Assembly (NCBI RefSeq): GCF_038008685.1
Contig: NZ_JBBOZQ010000001.1
Coordinates: forward strand, 1,922,001-1,986,000
Source: Lysinibacillus sp. FSL W8-0992
GTDB taxonomy: Bacteria; Bacillota; Bacilli; Bacillales_A; Planococcaceae
DNA: 64,000 nt
Reading direction: 5' to 3'
Part shown: positions 17,853 to 26,862 of the stretch, piece after piece
How positions within the stretch are numbered: the first letter of the stretch is position 1
How the letters are laid out: every line of letters starts with the position of its first letter
Position numbers and translations under genes: made by a program
Notes under the pieces: generated by a model
Databases searched by the model: none
What the model was told of the DNA's origin: nothing
Seen by the model: only the letters and a program-made list of their open reading frames with translations

Positions 17853-17869
17853 TTGTAAGCGATTTACTT
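17853..17869 (-). promoter_or_regulatory. possible cre-like site between dctP and dctQ
   Basis: TTGTAAGCGATTTACTT matches the left and centre of the catabolite-responsive element (TGNAARCGNWWWCA) but misses the final CA. It sits next to the dctP attenuator. A ccpA gene is present in this window, and organic-acid uptake is a common CcpA target. The match is incomplete. Confidence 0.25.
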
Positions 17870-17870
17870 T

Positions 17871-17905
17871 AAGAAAAAGAGTGAGTGTCGATTACTTATC
17901 GACAC
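17871..17905 (-). terminator. intra-operon attenuator after dctP
   Basis: Read on the minus strand, GAGTGTCGAT and ATCGACACTC form a perfect 10-bp stem with a 5-nt loop, followed by a T-rich run. It lies 14 nt after the dctP stop and before dctQ. This is the usual place for a partial terminator that leaves the binding protein in excess over the permease. Confidence 0.8.
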
Positions 17906-17919
17906 TCAGTCTAAAGAAC

Positions 17920-18966
17920 TTATTTCAAATCACGAATACCATTAATTAATTCTTCCGTAATAGCTTTACCGAACTCTTCGTAAACTGGCTCAAGCTCAGC
18001 TTTAATAGCGTCTTTTTGAGCAGATGTTAATTCAATCACTTCAATACCAGAGTTCTTAATGTTTTCAAACGATTTTGCGTTTTCTTCAGCAGCTAATTCC
18101 CATGCTAAAGTTGTAGCTTCAGCTAAAGAATCCTCAACTGCTTTCAATAAATCAACAGGGATTTTTTCCCAGAATGGTTTGTTAACAAAGATTGCATAGT
18201 CAAGACGACCGTGTTCAGATACTGAGAAGTACTTTTGAACTTCTTGGTATTTTTGTGTATCGAAGTTGTTGAATGTGTTTTCTTGTCCATCAACTGTTCC
18301 TTGTTGAAGAGCAGCATATGTCTCACCGAATGAAATCGTAGCTGAGCCAGCATGTAAAGCTTTAAATTGTGCTTCAAGTACTTTACCTGCCTGTGCACGG
18401 AATTTTAAACCTTTAAAATCTTCAACATTGACAAGCGGATGTTTGTTATTTGAAAAATGTTTAAAGCCATTTTCCCAGAATACTAAACCTTTAATATCAT
18501 TTGCTGCTAATTGATCTGATTCAAGAATTGTCTTTGCTACATCAGATTCAAAGAACTTGCGAGCATGCTCTTCATCTTCAAAAAGGTAAGGCATGTCCAC
18601 GTACTGCCAACGAGGGTCAATTTTCACCATTTTTGTAACAGATGGTGCAATCATATGTACGTTTCCAGATACTAAAGCATCAAGCTCGTCATTATCGCCA
18701 TATAATTGAGATGATGGATAAACTTCAACTTTTACTTTACCATCTGTTTTCTCATCCACTAATTTTGCAAAAGCTTCAGAAGCTTTCCCTTTAACACTAT
18801 CAATTGATGTTACGTGAGAAAATTTTATAACAAGTGGTTTTTCTTTTGTATAGCCACCATCTCCATCAGCTGCTGGAGCAGAAGCTGCTTCTTTTTTATC
18901 GCCACTACATGCAGCTAATGCAAGCATAAGCACAGTTATAAGTGACATTAAAAGCCATTTTTTCAA
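17920..18966 (-). CDS. dctP: TRAP transporter substrate-binding lipoprotein DctP
   Basis: The 348-residue extracytoplasmic receptor has a lipoprotein signal with lipobox LAAC (Cys20). The DctP fold shows IKFSHVTSIDSVKGKASEAFA at its start. GLKFRAQAGKVLEAQF contains the conserved carboxylate-binding Arg, and GTVDGQENTFNNF is the family motif. The start codon is TTG at 18966 with AGGGGGA 6 nt upstream. It feeds the DctQM channel encoded downstream. A second DctP paralogue ends 56 nt upstream. The ligand is probably an organic acid such as a C4-dicarboxylate. Confidence 0.93.
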   Translation of the reverse strand: MKKWLLMSLITVLMLALAACSGDKKEAASAPAADGDGGYTKEKPLVIKFSHVTSIDSVKGKASEAFAKLVDEKTDGKVKVEVYPSSQLYGDNDELDALVSGNVHMIAPSVTKMVKIDPRWQYVDMPYLFEDEEHARKFFESDVAKTILESDQLAANDIKGLVFWENGFKHFSNNKHPLVNVEDFKGLKFRAQAGKVLEAQFKALHAGSATISFGETYAALQQGTVDGQENTFNNFDTQKYQEVQKYFSVSEHGRLDYAIFVNKPFWEKIPVDLLKAVEDSLAEATTLAWELAAEENAKSFENIKNSGIEVIELTSAQKDAIKAELEPVYEEFGKAITEELINGIRDLK

Positions 18967-19022
18967 TTCAAATCCCCCTTAAAGTTTTGATTATAGTTAA
19001 AAGGATCCCCTTTAAACCCAAG

Positions 19023-20066
19023 TTAGTGACGTGATTGGTTTTTTGGCAGCGCAAGTATGTATTTCTTGCTATAACTTTTGGCGTAATAATCATAGACTGG
19101 TTCAAATGCTGACTCCCATTTCTTAACATCCTCATCCGTGAAATAATGAATATTGATGCAATTACAAGCTTCCATTTCTTGCAAACGTTCTGCTGTAAGA
19201 TTTTCTGCAAGTTGCCATTCCCATTCCTGTACCTCTGCAAGTGTATCGATAAGCAATGTTTGAACATCCTTCGGTAAGGACTGCCAAAATTCATTGTTCA
19301 TGAGTAGTAAATAACCTAAATAACCATGATTACTAATTGTTAAGTAGTCTTGTAGGGAATGTAGATTTTTACTAGTAATATTCGTGAGTGTATTTTCTTG
19401 TCCATCTACATTTCCTTTTTGTAATTGATGGAAAACGGTATTGAAATCTATTCTCTTTGGGTAGGCGCCAACACTAGAAAACTGCTCTGCTAAAATATCA
19501 CTTGGCATAATACGCATGCGTAAGTTTTTCAAGTCAGTGATATCATGAATAGGGCGGATACTATTACTAAACTGTTTAAACCCGCTATCCCAAACTCCGA
19601 TTGAAAACAGATTATGGTCATTTAATTTCTTCATTAAAGATTGACCAACATCACTATCAACGTATGTATGCACTTCTTCTGCATTTTTAAATGCATAGGG
19701 TAAGTCCATAACTGACCACTCAGGTACGAGCGTTGTAATTTTTGAAATAGCTGGTGCGATCATTTGAATATCTCCACGTAAAAGTGCATTCATTTCTTCA
19801 CCGTCTTTATAAAGAACCCCATTTGGAAAGACCTGAATTTCTACATGACCGTTACTGCGCTGCTTAATAAGTTCGGCAAATTTGATTGCCGCCATTCCTT
19901 TTGGTGTGTTTTCACCAACTACATGTGAAAATCGAATGACAATTTGTTCTTCATGACTTAACTGCTCATTATCAGTAGGAAAATCTTGTTGCTGACAGGA
20001 AACTAACAGAACTGTCAGTAAAATGAGAACGCTAACAAATTGCTTGTTAATATGATTGCGCCACAT
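19023..20066 (-). CDS. second DctP-type binding lipoprotein, possible co-sensor
   Basis: The 347-residue DctP homologue has lipobox LVSC (Cys24), the binding Arg in NLRMRIMPSDILAEQF, and NVDGQENTLTNI. The AGAGGTG site precedes an ATG. It lies between the kinase/regulator pair and dctP-dctQ-dctM. In B. subtilis the DctP-type protein DctB works with the DctS kinase in sensing C4-dicarboxylates. By position and by having its own gap on both sides, this copy is a candidate for that role rather than a duplicate transport receptor. That assignment is inferred. Confidence 0.85.
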   Translation of the reverse strand: MWRNHINKQFVSVLILLTVLLVSCQQQDFPTDNEQLSHEEQIVIRFSHVVGENTPKGMAAIKFAELIKQRSNGHVEIQVFPNGVLYKDGEEMNALLRGDIQMIAPAISKITTLVPEWSVMDLPYAFKNAEEVHTYVDSDVGQSLMKKLNDHNLFSIGVWDSGFKQFSNSIRPIHDITDLKNLRMRIMPSDILAEQFSSVGAYPKRIDFNTVFHQLQKGNVDGQENTLTNITSKNLHSLQDYLTISNHGYLGYLLLMNNEFWQSLPKDVQTLLIDTLAEVQEWEWQLAENLTAERLQEMEACNCINIHYFTDEDVKKWESAFEPVYDYYAKSYSKKYILALPKNQSRH

Positions 20067-20254
20067 ACAAATTCACCTCTAATCTATTTAAGATGTGAAC
20101 GCTTCTTATTCTATTGTAAATATTAAAATACACAATATTATGGTATTAATGAACATTTTGGTATTTATGGTATATAACAATTTATTATTTTGAAAAACTG
20201 TTACAAAACGGCTACATTGCTATTTTTGTAAATTCAAGTAGGGTTGCTTCTATA

Positions 20255-20363
20255 TAAAAAAAGAATCTGCTAATCTTCTATGGGAAATGAAAGCAAGCAA
20301 GGTGTGATTGGCAAAGTGTATACAGATGCCTGTTGCTTTCCCATGAAAAGTGAACAGATTCTT
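20255..20363 (-). terminator. long structured terminator or leader RNA between the regulator gene and the second dctP gene
   Basis: Reading the minus strand, AAGAATCTG (20363-20355) pairs with CAGATTCTT at the far end and is followed by a T run. Inside, CATGGGAAAGCAA pairs loosely with TTGCTTGCTTTCATTTCCCATA. At about 108 nt it is much longer than a normal terminator. It would end the two-component transcript or form an attenuator before the second dctP gene. The rest of the 356-bp gap is AT-rich with no gene. Confidence 0.6.
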
Positions 20364-20422
20364 GGTATTTGGATATTATTGGAATGGTCAACAAAATAGA
20401 GCGATAATATACCAATTCATTA

Positions 20423-21091
20423 TTATTTAATAGAATAGTATTTAGTTGGCCGTCCTACAGTTCCGTATTTTAATTCAATATGCACAGTACCTTTTGTAGC
20501 TAAAAAGTCTAAATACTTTCGTACAGTTACTCTTGCCATACCAACATTTTGTGCAAGCTGTTCAGAAGTAATCGGTGCTTGATGTGTCGTTAAGTAACCT
20601 AAAATTTGCTCCATTGTAATGTTATTTAAGCCTTTTGGAAGTTCTAATATTTCATGTTGTATACCTAACCATTGATCGATATCCTCTTGATTAATAGTAG
20701 CTGTACTTAATAAATTTTTTGTAGAGTTTTTATATTGTAGCAAAGCCCTCTCAAAGCGATCAAAACGAAATGGCTTTATAAGGTAATCGATTGCACCTAG
20801 TCGAAGGGATTCTTGTACAGTGGGTGCATCTCGAGCAGCTGTAATCATAATAATATCTGATGGAATACGTTGTGCTCGAATTTTTAAAAACAATTCCATT
20901 CCTGTCATATCTGGCAAGAACATATCAAGTAAAATAAGGTTTGGTTTTTGAATAATGATTTTTTCATATGCATCACGTCCATTGACCGACTCCCCTATGA
21001 GTTGAAAGCCGCTCATTTTATTCAAAAACCCTTTGTTTACCTCAAGCACCATTGGATCATCTTCTACGATAAAAACTGTGATTTTGCTCAT
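20423..21091 (-). CDS. response regulator, CitB/DcuR/DctR family
   Basis: The 222-residue protein has a receiver domain at 1-120, with acidic residues EDD (10-12), phospho-acceptor Asp in LILLDMFLPDMTG, and Lys in YLIKPFRFDRFERA. The C-terminal helix-turn-helix is the DcuR/CitT type (APITSEQLAQNVGMARVTVRKYLDFL). It overlaps the kinase gene by ATGA. The family activates transport of citrate, malate, fumarate or succinate; here the obvious target is the neighbouring TRAP operon. Confidence 0.93.
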   Translation of the reverse strand: MSKITVFIVEDDPMVLEVNKGFLNKMSGFQLIGESVNGRDAYEKIIIQKPNLILLDMFLPDMTGMELFLKIRAQRIPSDIIMITAARDAPTVQESLRLGAIDYLIKPFRFDRFERALLQYKNSTKNLLSTATINQEDIDQWLGIQHEILELPKGLNNITMEQILGYLTTHQAPITSEQLAQNVGMARVTVRKYLDFLATKGTVHIELKYGTVGRPTKYYSIK

Positions 21092-22659
21092 TGTTCTTCT
21101 ATCACCCCTATATTAATTGTAATTGTTGTACCCGTATGAACAGTGGATTCTACTTGAATCGTGCCGTTGTTGGATTCGACAATTTGTTTGACAAGTGCAA
21201 GTCCAATGCCATGTCCTTCTTTTTGTTTCGTACTAAATCCGTAATCAAAAATTCGTTGGGGTATGCCTTCAATACCTTTACCACTGTCCTGTACTTCTAT
21301 AATTAAATAATGCTTATCACCAATGATTGTTAAGTGAACATCCTTGTGTTCACATTCAAAGCAAGCTTCCATTGCATTGTCCAATAAGTTGCCAATGATT
21401 GTAATAATATCGCCACTCGATAAGCCACTCATAAAATCAACAAGATTAGATTCTTCATCAATTGTGAGTTCAACCCCTAGTTCCTTAGCACGTGAGTATT
21501 TGCCGAGTAATAAACCTTGAATTGAATAATCCTGAAATTTATCATGCAAGCTTTGAATTAGTTCTTCTTCATCCGTAATTTCATCGATAATGAGGCTTAA
21601 AGCATCATCATTGCGCTCCAATTGAATAAGCCCAGCAATACTATGGAGACGGTTCATGTATTCGTGTTGCTGTGCTCGCAAGGAATCGACGAGCATTTTA
21701 ATACCTGTTAATTCTTCAGCAAGCATATTTGCCTCTTTTCTATCAGTTAACATGATAAGATAGCCAGCATTTTGTTCCATAATACGAATGGGAAATGTCC
21801 GAACTAAATACATTTGCTCGTACATTAAAAGTGGTCGATAAATCTCATGCTGTTGAATGGTGTCTTCAGCAAGCCATGTGTCTTTAAACAGAGTTTTTCT
21901 AGAAACTTTATGTCCAAAGTAATGCGTATACTGACGGGCCAAACGGTTAATAAATGTTACGTTTCCACTTTCGTCTGTAGCTAAAATGCCAATATCCATC
22001 GCTTGAATAATACCTGAACGTTCTTCCACTAAACGAGCGATTTCGTAAGGTTCTAAGTTAAAGGTTTGACGCTTTAAATGATTAGCAACCCAAACAGATC
22101 CACCTAACCCTATTACTAGACCCCCAAAAAGGGAGACTAATATATCAAATTGATATTCGTCTAGAAGGTCATACCATTTTGGTGCTAGTAGCCCAACGGT
22201 AATAACACCGACTTGCTTCGTGCCTTCCTCGTTCATAATGGGTACGAATGCTCGTATGGAATAACCAAGTACACCACGTGCCTTAGATATGTATTCATGC
22301 TGTGAAAAAGCTTCTATTTCGTCGCCCCCTTCAAAAACGGTACCAAGCTTACTTTCAGAAGGATGCGAATAACGAATGCGTTTCATATCGATGATGACAA
22401 TATAATCAACATCTGTTGTTAATCGAATGCGTTCAGCAATCGGCTGAATAATTTCAAATCCCTCTTTAGTACCTACGTTTTTTTGTACTTCTGTAAGCTG
22501 AGAAACAGTTCTTGCTATAGCTATTGCACGGGCTCCAAATTCCTTCTCTAAAGCACCAGCTAAATTATGAATCATAATTGCCCCACTCGTAGTGATAGAA
22601 AAAATAACGATAATGAACGAAAATATAAACATTTTGAGTCGTAATGATATGTTTTTCAT
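21088..22659 (-). CDS. sensor histidine kinase, DcuS/CitA/DctS family
   Basis: The 523-residue protein has membrane helices near 9-31 and about 172-192 that flank an extracytoplasmic PAS-like (PASp/sCache) domain. A cytoplasmic PAS domain follows at about 215-310, then the short SpoOB-type dimerisation segment with the phospho-His in QQHEYMNRLHSIAGLIQLE. HATPase_c follows (NLLDNAMEACF; DSGKGIEG; GHGIGLALVKQIVE). The extracytoplasmic domain keeps the family look (DVDYIVIIDMKRIRYSHPSESKLGTVFEGGDE), which in DcuS and CitA binds di- and tricarboxylates. It is translationally coupled to the regulator. The ribosome binding site at the chosen ATG is weak. Confidence 0.93.
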   Translation of the reverse strand: MKNISLRLKMFIFSFIIVIFSITTSGAIMIHNLAGALEKEFGARAIAIARTVSQLTEVQKNVGTKEGFEIIQPIAERIRLTTDVDYIVIIDMKRIRYSHPSESKLGTVFEGGDEIEAFSQHEYISKARGVLGYSIRAFVPIMNEEGTKQVGVITVGLLAPKWYDLLDEYQFDILVSLFGGLVIGLGGSVWVANHLKRQTFNLEPYEIARLVEERSGIIQAMDIGILATDESGNVTFINRLARQYTHYFGHKVSRKTLFKDTWLAEDTIQQHEIYRPLLMYEQMYLVRTFPIRIMEQNAGYLIMLTDRKEANMLAEELTGIKMLVDSLRAQQHEYMNRLHSIAGLIQLERNDDALSLIIDEITDEEELIQSLHDKFQDYSIQGLLLGKYSRAKELGVELTIDEESNLVDFMSGLSSGDIITIIGNLLDNAMEACFECEHKDVHLTIIGDKHYLIIEVQDSGKGIEGIPQRIFDYGFSTKQKEGHGIGLALVKQIVESNNGTIQVESTVHTGTTITINIGVIEEQ

Positions 22660-23540
22660 AACAATGAAAAGGAATGCCAGATTAGCAGCCTTTTATTAAT
22701 TCATCACCTCTATCTTGTAATATTTCAATATGTAGGAAAATCCTATTTTAATGGAGAGAAGCAAAACCCATTTTACTAGCAATGAACTAGGACTATCATT
22801 CTATAATAAAGTACCATAAAAGAATAGCTTGTTGTAATACAATAACAGCTATAAAGTATCTGTTTTAATTGTGTACTATAACAATTTGTTCTCTAATATC
22901 ACATTAGTATTAGGAAATAAATAGGAAGTGGTATAGAAGTTTATTTTTTTTAAAAATAAAAATTTATATTTGAATAATAAAAAATAATTGGCTATTTATC
23001 TTTAGAATGAGGTTATACAAGATAATTTTAAGAAATAATTTACATTTAAATAATATAATGGTTTAACTTACTTATGTTATAGATACTTCAATTTTTTTGC
23101 GCAAAGAAAATTTGCTTTGTTATCGTTTTAAAATTCTCTTTCGTTCTTAATATTTCTGTATGTCGATTATTTCTATTTTTACGTAACAAACTAATTCCTA
23201 TTTTTTATCTAGCTGTCTTATAGTGAGAAGTATTATTTTTTATGTGAAATTATGCACATGTTTAATTATTTTAAGATAGTTTATTTAAACCGATAAAGTA
23301 CAGTAGAAAAGTAATAATAGCTAAAAAATGTTGATGTTATTGTCCGATAAACGTATTTTTCCTTAGGGGCTGTAGTGATTTCTGTATTATTAATATATGG
23401 TGAACGATAAAAAACTTTTTAGAGAAATAATATTTTTTAGAAAAACATCTTGCATTTGAATAATTATAAGTGGTAAATTGTTTTACATGGACGTTCATAG
23501 AATTTTCACAGGTAGCAAAAGAGGGGAGAAATGAGAATTT
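22660..23540. other. 881-bp AT-rich gap between divergent transcripts
   Basis: I see no gene. The gap separates the kinase gene (minus) from the OFA transporter gene (plus). It is extremely AT-rich, with many A and T runs. The motif ATTTRAATAAT recurs near 22968, 23044 and 23454 and could be a binding site, although base composition alone could produce it. Confidence 0.4.
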
Positions 23541-24812
23541 ATGAATAAAAATAGATGGTTAATTGCATTATCTGCAATCGCTATTCACCTTTCAATTGGT
23601 GGAGCCTATGCATACAGTGTATACAAGCTGCCGATTGTCACAGAAATGGGATGGAGTGAAACGAAGGTTACGATTGCCTTTACAATTATGATGGGGCTTG
23701 CAGGTTTTTCAGCAGCGCTATTTGGTAGTTTAGTAGAAAAAATGGGTCCACGTAAATCTGCTATGGTAGCTGCAGTGCTGTTTGGAGCAGGACAAGCAGG
23801 AGCAGGTGTTGCGATTTCTATGGATTCTGTAACATTGTACTGGCTAACTTACGGCTTACTAAGCGGATTAGGTATGGGGATTGGTTATATCGCACCTGTA
23901 TCAACTTTAGTTAAATGGTTCCCGGATCGCCGAGGTTTAGCAACAGGTATGGCTGTATTAGGGTTTGGTTCGGGTGCACTTATTACTGCACCAGTAGCAG
24001 CGAACTTAATGGAAGCAGTCGGCATTTCTACAACTTACTTTATTTTAGGGGCATGTTACTTCACGTTAATGATTTTAGGGGCTTCATATATAGCACCGCC
24101 AAAACCAGGTTATATGCCTGCGAATATGAAAGCGGCTGCAGAAAAAGGCAAGAAAGTAGTGAAAACAGACTTAGCTGTTATGTCAGCTCGTGAAGCTGTG
24201 AAAACAAAGCATTTCTGGATGTTATGGTCAATGCATTTAGTAAATGTAACAGCGGGTATTATGATGATTTCTGTAGCATCTCCGATGGCACAGGAAATTG
24301 TGGGCTTATCAGTTGCGGGTGCCGCAGCAATGGTAGGAGTAATGGGGTTATTCAATGGTGGTGGCCGATTAATTTGGGCTGCTGTGTCTGACTATATTGG
24401 TCGTCCAAACGTCTTTGTTATTTTCTTTACAGCACAACTTATTACATTTATCGTATTACCACATACGACAAACGTTATTATTTTCCAAGCACTTATTTTC
24501 TTAGTAGTTAGTTGTTATGGTGGTGGTTTCTCAAACCTACCTGCATTCGCAAGTGATCTATTTGGTACTAAACAACTTGGTGTCATCCATGGTTATTTAC
24601 TGACAACTTGGTCATTAGGTGGCGTATTTGGTCCACTTCTAGTGAGTACTATTAGAAATGCTTATGACAGTTACATTCCTGTCTTTTATATATTTGCAGG
24701 ATTGATTGCCATTTCATTCATTATTTCAATAACGTTGCGTGCTGATGTACGTAAACAAACAGCTTTAAAAGCAGCATCACAAAAAGTTGGAGACGTCTCC
24801 GCTACACGATAA
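23541..24812 (+). CDS. MFS transporter, OFA (oxalate/formate antiporter) family
   Basis: The 423-residue protein has 12 helices and an OFA-type N-terminus (GGAYAYSVYKLPI). Other features are GLGMGIGYIAPVSTLVKWF, followed by PDRRGLATGMAVLGFGSGA, and YGGGFSNLPAFASDLFGTKQ in the second half. Family members move oxalate, formate, lactate or other small carboxylates. Its neighbour is a carboxylate-sensing kinase and TRAP system, so organic-acid traffic is a reasonable role, but the substrate cannot be told. A very strong terminator follows. Confidence 0.88.
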   Translation: MNKNRWLIALSAIAIHLSIGGAYAYSVYKLPIVTEMGWSETKVTIAFTIMMGLAGFSAALFGSLVEKMGPRKSAMVAAVLFGAGQAGAGVAISMDSVTLYWLTYGLLSGLGMGIGYIAPVSTLVKWFPDRRGLATGMAVLGFGSGALITAPVAANLMEAVGISTTYFILGACYFTLMILGASYIAPPKPGYMPANMKAAAEKGKKVVKTDLAVMSAREAVKTKHFWMLWSMHLVNVTAGIMMISVASPMAQEIVGLSVAGAAAMVGVMGLFNGGGRLIWAAVSDYIGRPNVFVIFFTAQLITFIVLPHTTNVIIFQALIFLVVSCYGGGFSNLPAFASDLFGTKQLGVIHGYLLTTWSLGGVFGPLLVSTIRNAYDSYIPVFYIFAGLIAISFIISITLRADVRKQTALKAASQKVGDVSATR

Positions 24813-24844
24813 TTTTCACTTTCAATTCACACTTGAAGGTATAG

Positions 24845-24886
24845 CCGTATTAGTGTCATATCGCATATGACACTGATGCGGTTTTT
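24845..24886 (+). terminator. strong terminator after the OFA transporter
   Basis: A 17-bp stem (CCGTATTAGTGTCATAT with ATATGACACTGATGCGG, including G-T pairs) encloses a CGC loop and is followed by TTTTT. Confidence 0.92.
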
Positions 24887-25166
24887 ATTTGTAGCGATTG
24901 TTATACAACACTTGATTAATCTCCGTCTAACATATAACAGCTGTTTGTTGATGTCAACATTATTATGGTAAATAAAGTGATTTTGGTACTAAAAGAGAAT
25001 TTTTGCAACGATATTCTTTTATTGATGACAGCACATTACTGTGGAGATAATCAAAATTATCGTAAATGAATGTGTTCGTTCCGTTTGGCTGTTGAAAGTA
25101 ACAAGAGTAAGTGAATCTTTTCGTGACATGCAACGTATATAAGGTAATAAAGAGGAGGAGATGTAC

Positions 25167-25859
25167 ATGGGGAAGTATTCATTGAACGACTTCGTAAACA
25201 CGACACAACAAAATGATCATGTAAACGAATATTTTGAGTTAGAAACGGAACGTGTACTAGAGGTTAACTTAGATGGTGAGGTCTGGTCGAAAATGGGGGC
25301 TATGATTTCATACATAGGCGATATTAAGTTTGAGCGAGAACGTGTTTTAGAGCATGGTCTTTCAAAAATGTTTAAAAAGGCACTGACAGGCGAAGGAACG
25401 CAACTTATGAAAGCAAAAGGGAAGGGACGCCTCTATTTAGCTGATCAAGGGAAAAAAGTGACTATTTTTGATTTGAAAGACGAAAGCATTTGTGTAAACG
25501 GAAATGACTTACTGGCATTTGAACCAACTATCAATTGGGACATTCATTTAATGCGTAAAATGGCTGGTATTATGTCTGGTGGATTGTTTAATGTAACATT
25601 ACAAGGAAGAGGTAAGGTAGCCATTACAACTCATTTTGAGCCTTTAACTTTATTAGTGAAGCCTGGTGAGACGGTTTATACAGATCCACATGCTACAGTA
25701 GCGTGGTCAGGCAATTTAACACCTGAATTTAAAACAGATATTAGCTTCCGTACGTTTATTGGACGTGGAAGTGGTGAATCGATTCAAATGGCTTTCTCTG
25801 GCGAAGGGTTTGTCATTATTCAGCCATATGAAGAGGTTTATTTGTCTGGTGAAAGTTAA
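25167..25859 (+). CDS. AIM24 family protein (DUF124)
   Basis: The 230-residue protein belongs to the AIM24/TIGR00266 group of beta-rich proteins of unknown function. Characteristic pieces are MGAMISYIGDIKFERE, GKGRLYLADQGKKVTIFDL, LMRKMAGIMSGGLFNVTLQGRGKVAITTH, and the ending GEGFVIIQPYEEV. The ATG at 25167 is preferred to the one at 25161 because AGGAGG is 8 nt away from the former and touches the latter. A promoter region of about 280 bp and a strong terminator lie upstream, so it is monocistronic. Confidence 0.88.
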   Translation: MGKYSLNDFVNTTQQNDHVNEYFELETERVLEVNLDGEVWSKMGAMISYIGDIKFERERVLEHGLSKMFKKALTGEGTQLMKAKGKGRLYLADQGKKVTIFDLKDESICVNGNDLLAFEPTINWDIHLMRKMAGIMSGGLFNVTLQGRGKVAITTHFEPLTLLVKPGETVYTDPHATVAWSGNLTPEFKTDISFRTFIGRGSGESIQMAFSGEGFVIIQPYEEVYLSGES

Positions 25860-25915
25860 AAGAAGCGCTACGGTATCAGTAATTCACAGGTTGCAAAGAA
25901 GCAGGGACAAAAGGG

Positions 25916-25956
25916 AAAAAGTGTTAGATTGACTGCCATCAATCTAACACTTTTTT
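25916..25956. terminator. terminator hairpin joined to a repeat element
   Basis: AAAAAGTGTTAGATTGA and TCAATCTAACACTTTTTT form a stem of about 17 bp. Almost the same hairpin recurs at 56936-56977. In both places it runs straight into CTATGCCGTTG, the left end of the palindromic repeat. Confidence 0.9.
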
Positions 25957-25960
25957 GCTA

Positions 25961-26805
25961 TGCCGTTGATGTCCGCTACGGCGGTGCTTTCCGCGGGCAC
26001 ACACGTAAGCCGCAACCCTCGCTAACGCGCGGCTTGTTGCGTCTTACGCTGCGTGCGTTCCCGCAGGAGTCACCGCCTTCGCTACCATCAACTAGTGCAT
26101 TCTTCTAAATTTCTTATTGCAAAAGTAAGCTTAGCGAAGGCTTCATCCATTTTGCGTAGCGGGAAAATGCCAACAATCCAACCCTTTTTGCAATGCCGTT
26201 GTTGTCCGCTACGGCGGTTGCTTTCCGCGGGCACACCGTAAGCCGCAACCCTCGCTAACGCGCGGTTTGTTGCGTCTTACGCTGCGTGCGTTCCCGCAGG
26301 AGTCACCGCCTTCGCTACCATCTACTAGTGCATTCTTCTAAATTTCTTATTGCAAAAGTAAGCATAGCGAAGGCTTCACCCATTTTGCATAGCGGGAAAA
26401 TGCCAACAATCCAACCCTTTTGGCAATGCCGTTGTTGTCCGCTACGGCGGTTGCTTTCCGCGGGCACACACGTAAGCCGCAACCCTCGCTAACGCGCGGC
26501 TTGTTGCGTCTTACGCTGCGTGCGTTCCCGCAGGAGTCACCGCCTTCGCTACCATCAACTAGTGCATTCTTCTAAATTTCTTATTGCAAAAGTAAGCATA
26601 GCGAAGGCTTCATCCATTTTGCGTAGCGGGAAAATGCCAACAATCCAACCCTTTTTGCAATGCCGTTGTTGTCCGCTACGGCGGTGCTTTCCGCGGGCAC
26701 ACCGTAAGCCGCAACCCTCGCTAACGCGCGGCTTGTTGCGTCTTACGCTGCGTGCGTTCCCGCAGGAGTCACCGCCTCCGCTACCATCAACTAGTGCATT
26801 CTTCT
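25961..26805. repeat. tandem array of palindromic repeat, type B ends, 233-bp period
   Basis: Units begin with TGCCGTTG at 25961, 26194, 26427 and 26661 (periods 233, 233, 234); the fourth is incomplete. Each holds a palindromic element of about 125 bp with outer pair CGCTACGGCGGT/ACCGCCTTCGCTACC, the inner CCGCGGGCACA/TGCGTTCCCGC pair, and the core CGTAAGCCGCAACCC/GTTGCGTCTTACG. A spacer of about 105 bp separates elements and contains TTGCAAAAGTAAGC. Short frames read through it repeat the same peptide and are not genes. Confidence 0.93.
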
Positions 26806-26862
26806 AACATATTTTAAAGTTTTGTCCTGGCACCTTTGTCGTTGCCAATCGAATCGAGTTAT

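Noticed and set aside
25961-26805. Possible CRISPR array
   Set aside because: Units are 233 bp and nearly identical throughout, with no short unique spacers and no cas genes. The 21-bp array at 45.9 kb has no spacers at all.
26053-26807. Three similar Arg/Ser-rich frames of 62-95 residues
   Set aside because: They are the same stretch of the 233-bp repeat read three times, without a start signal. The conservation is of DNA, not protein.
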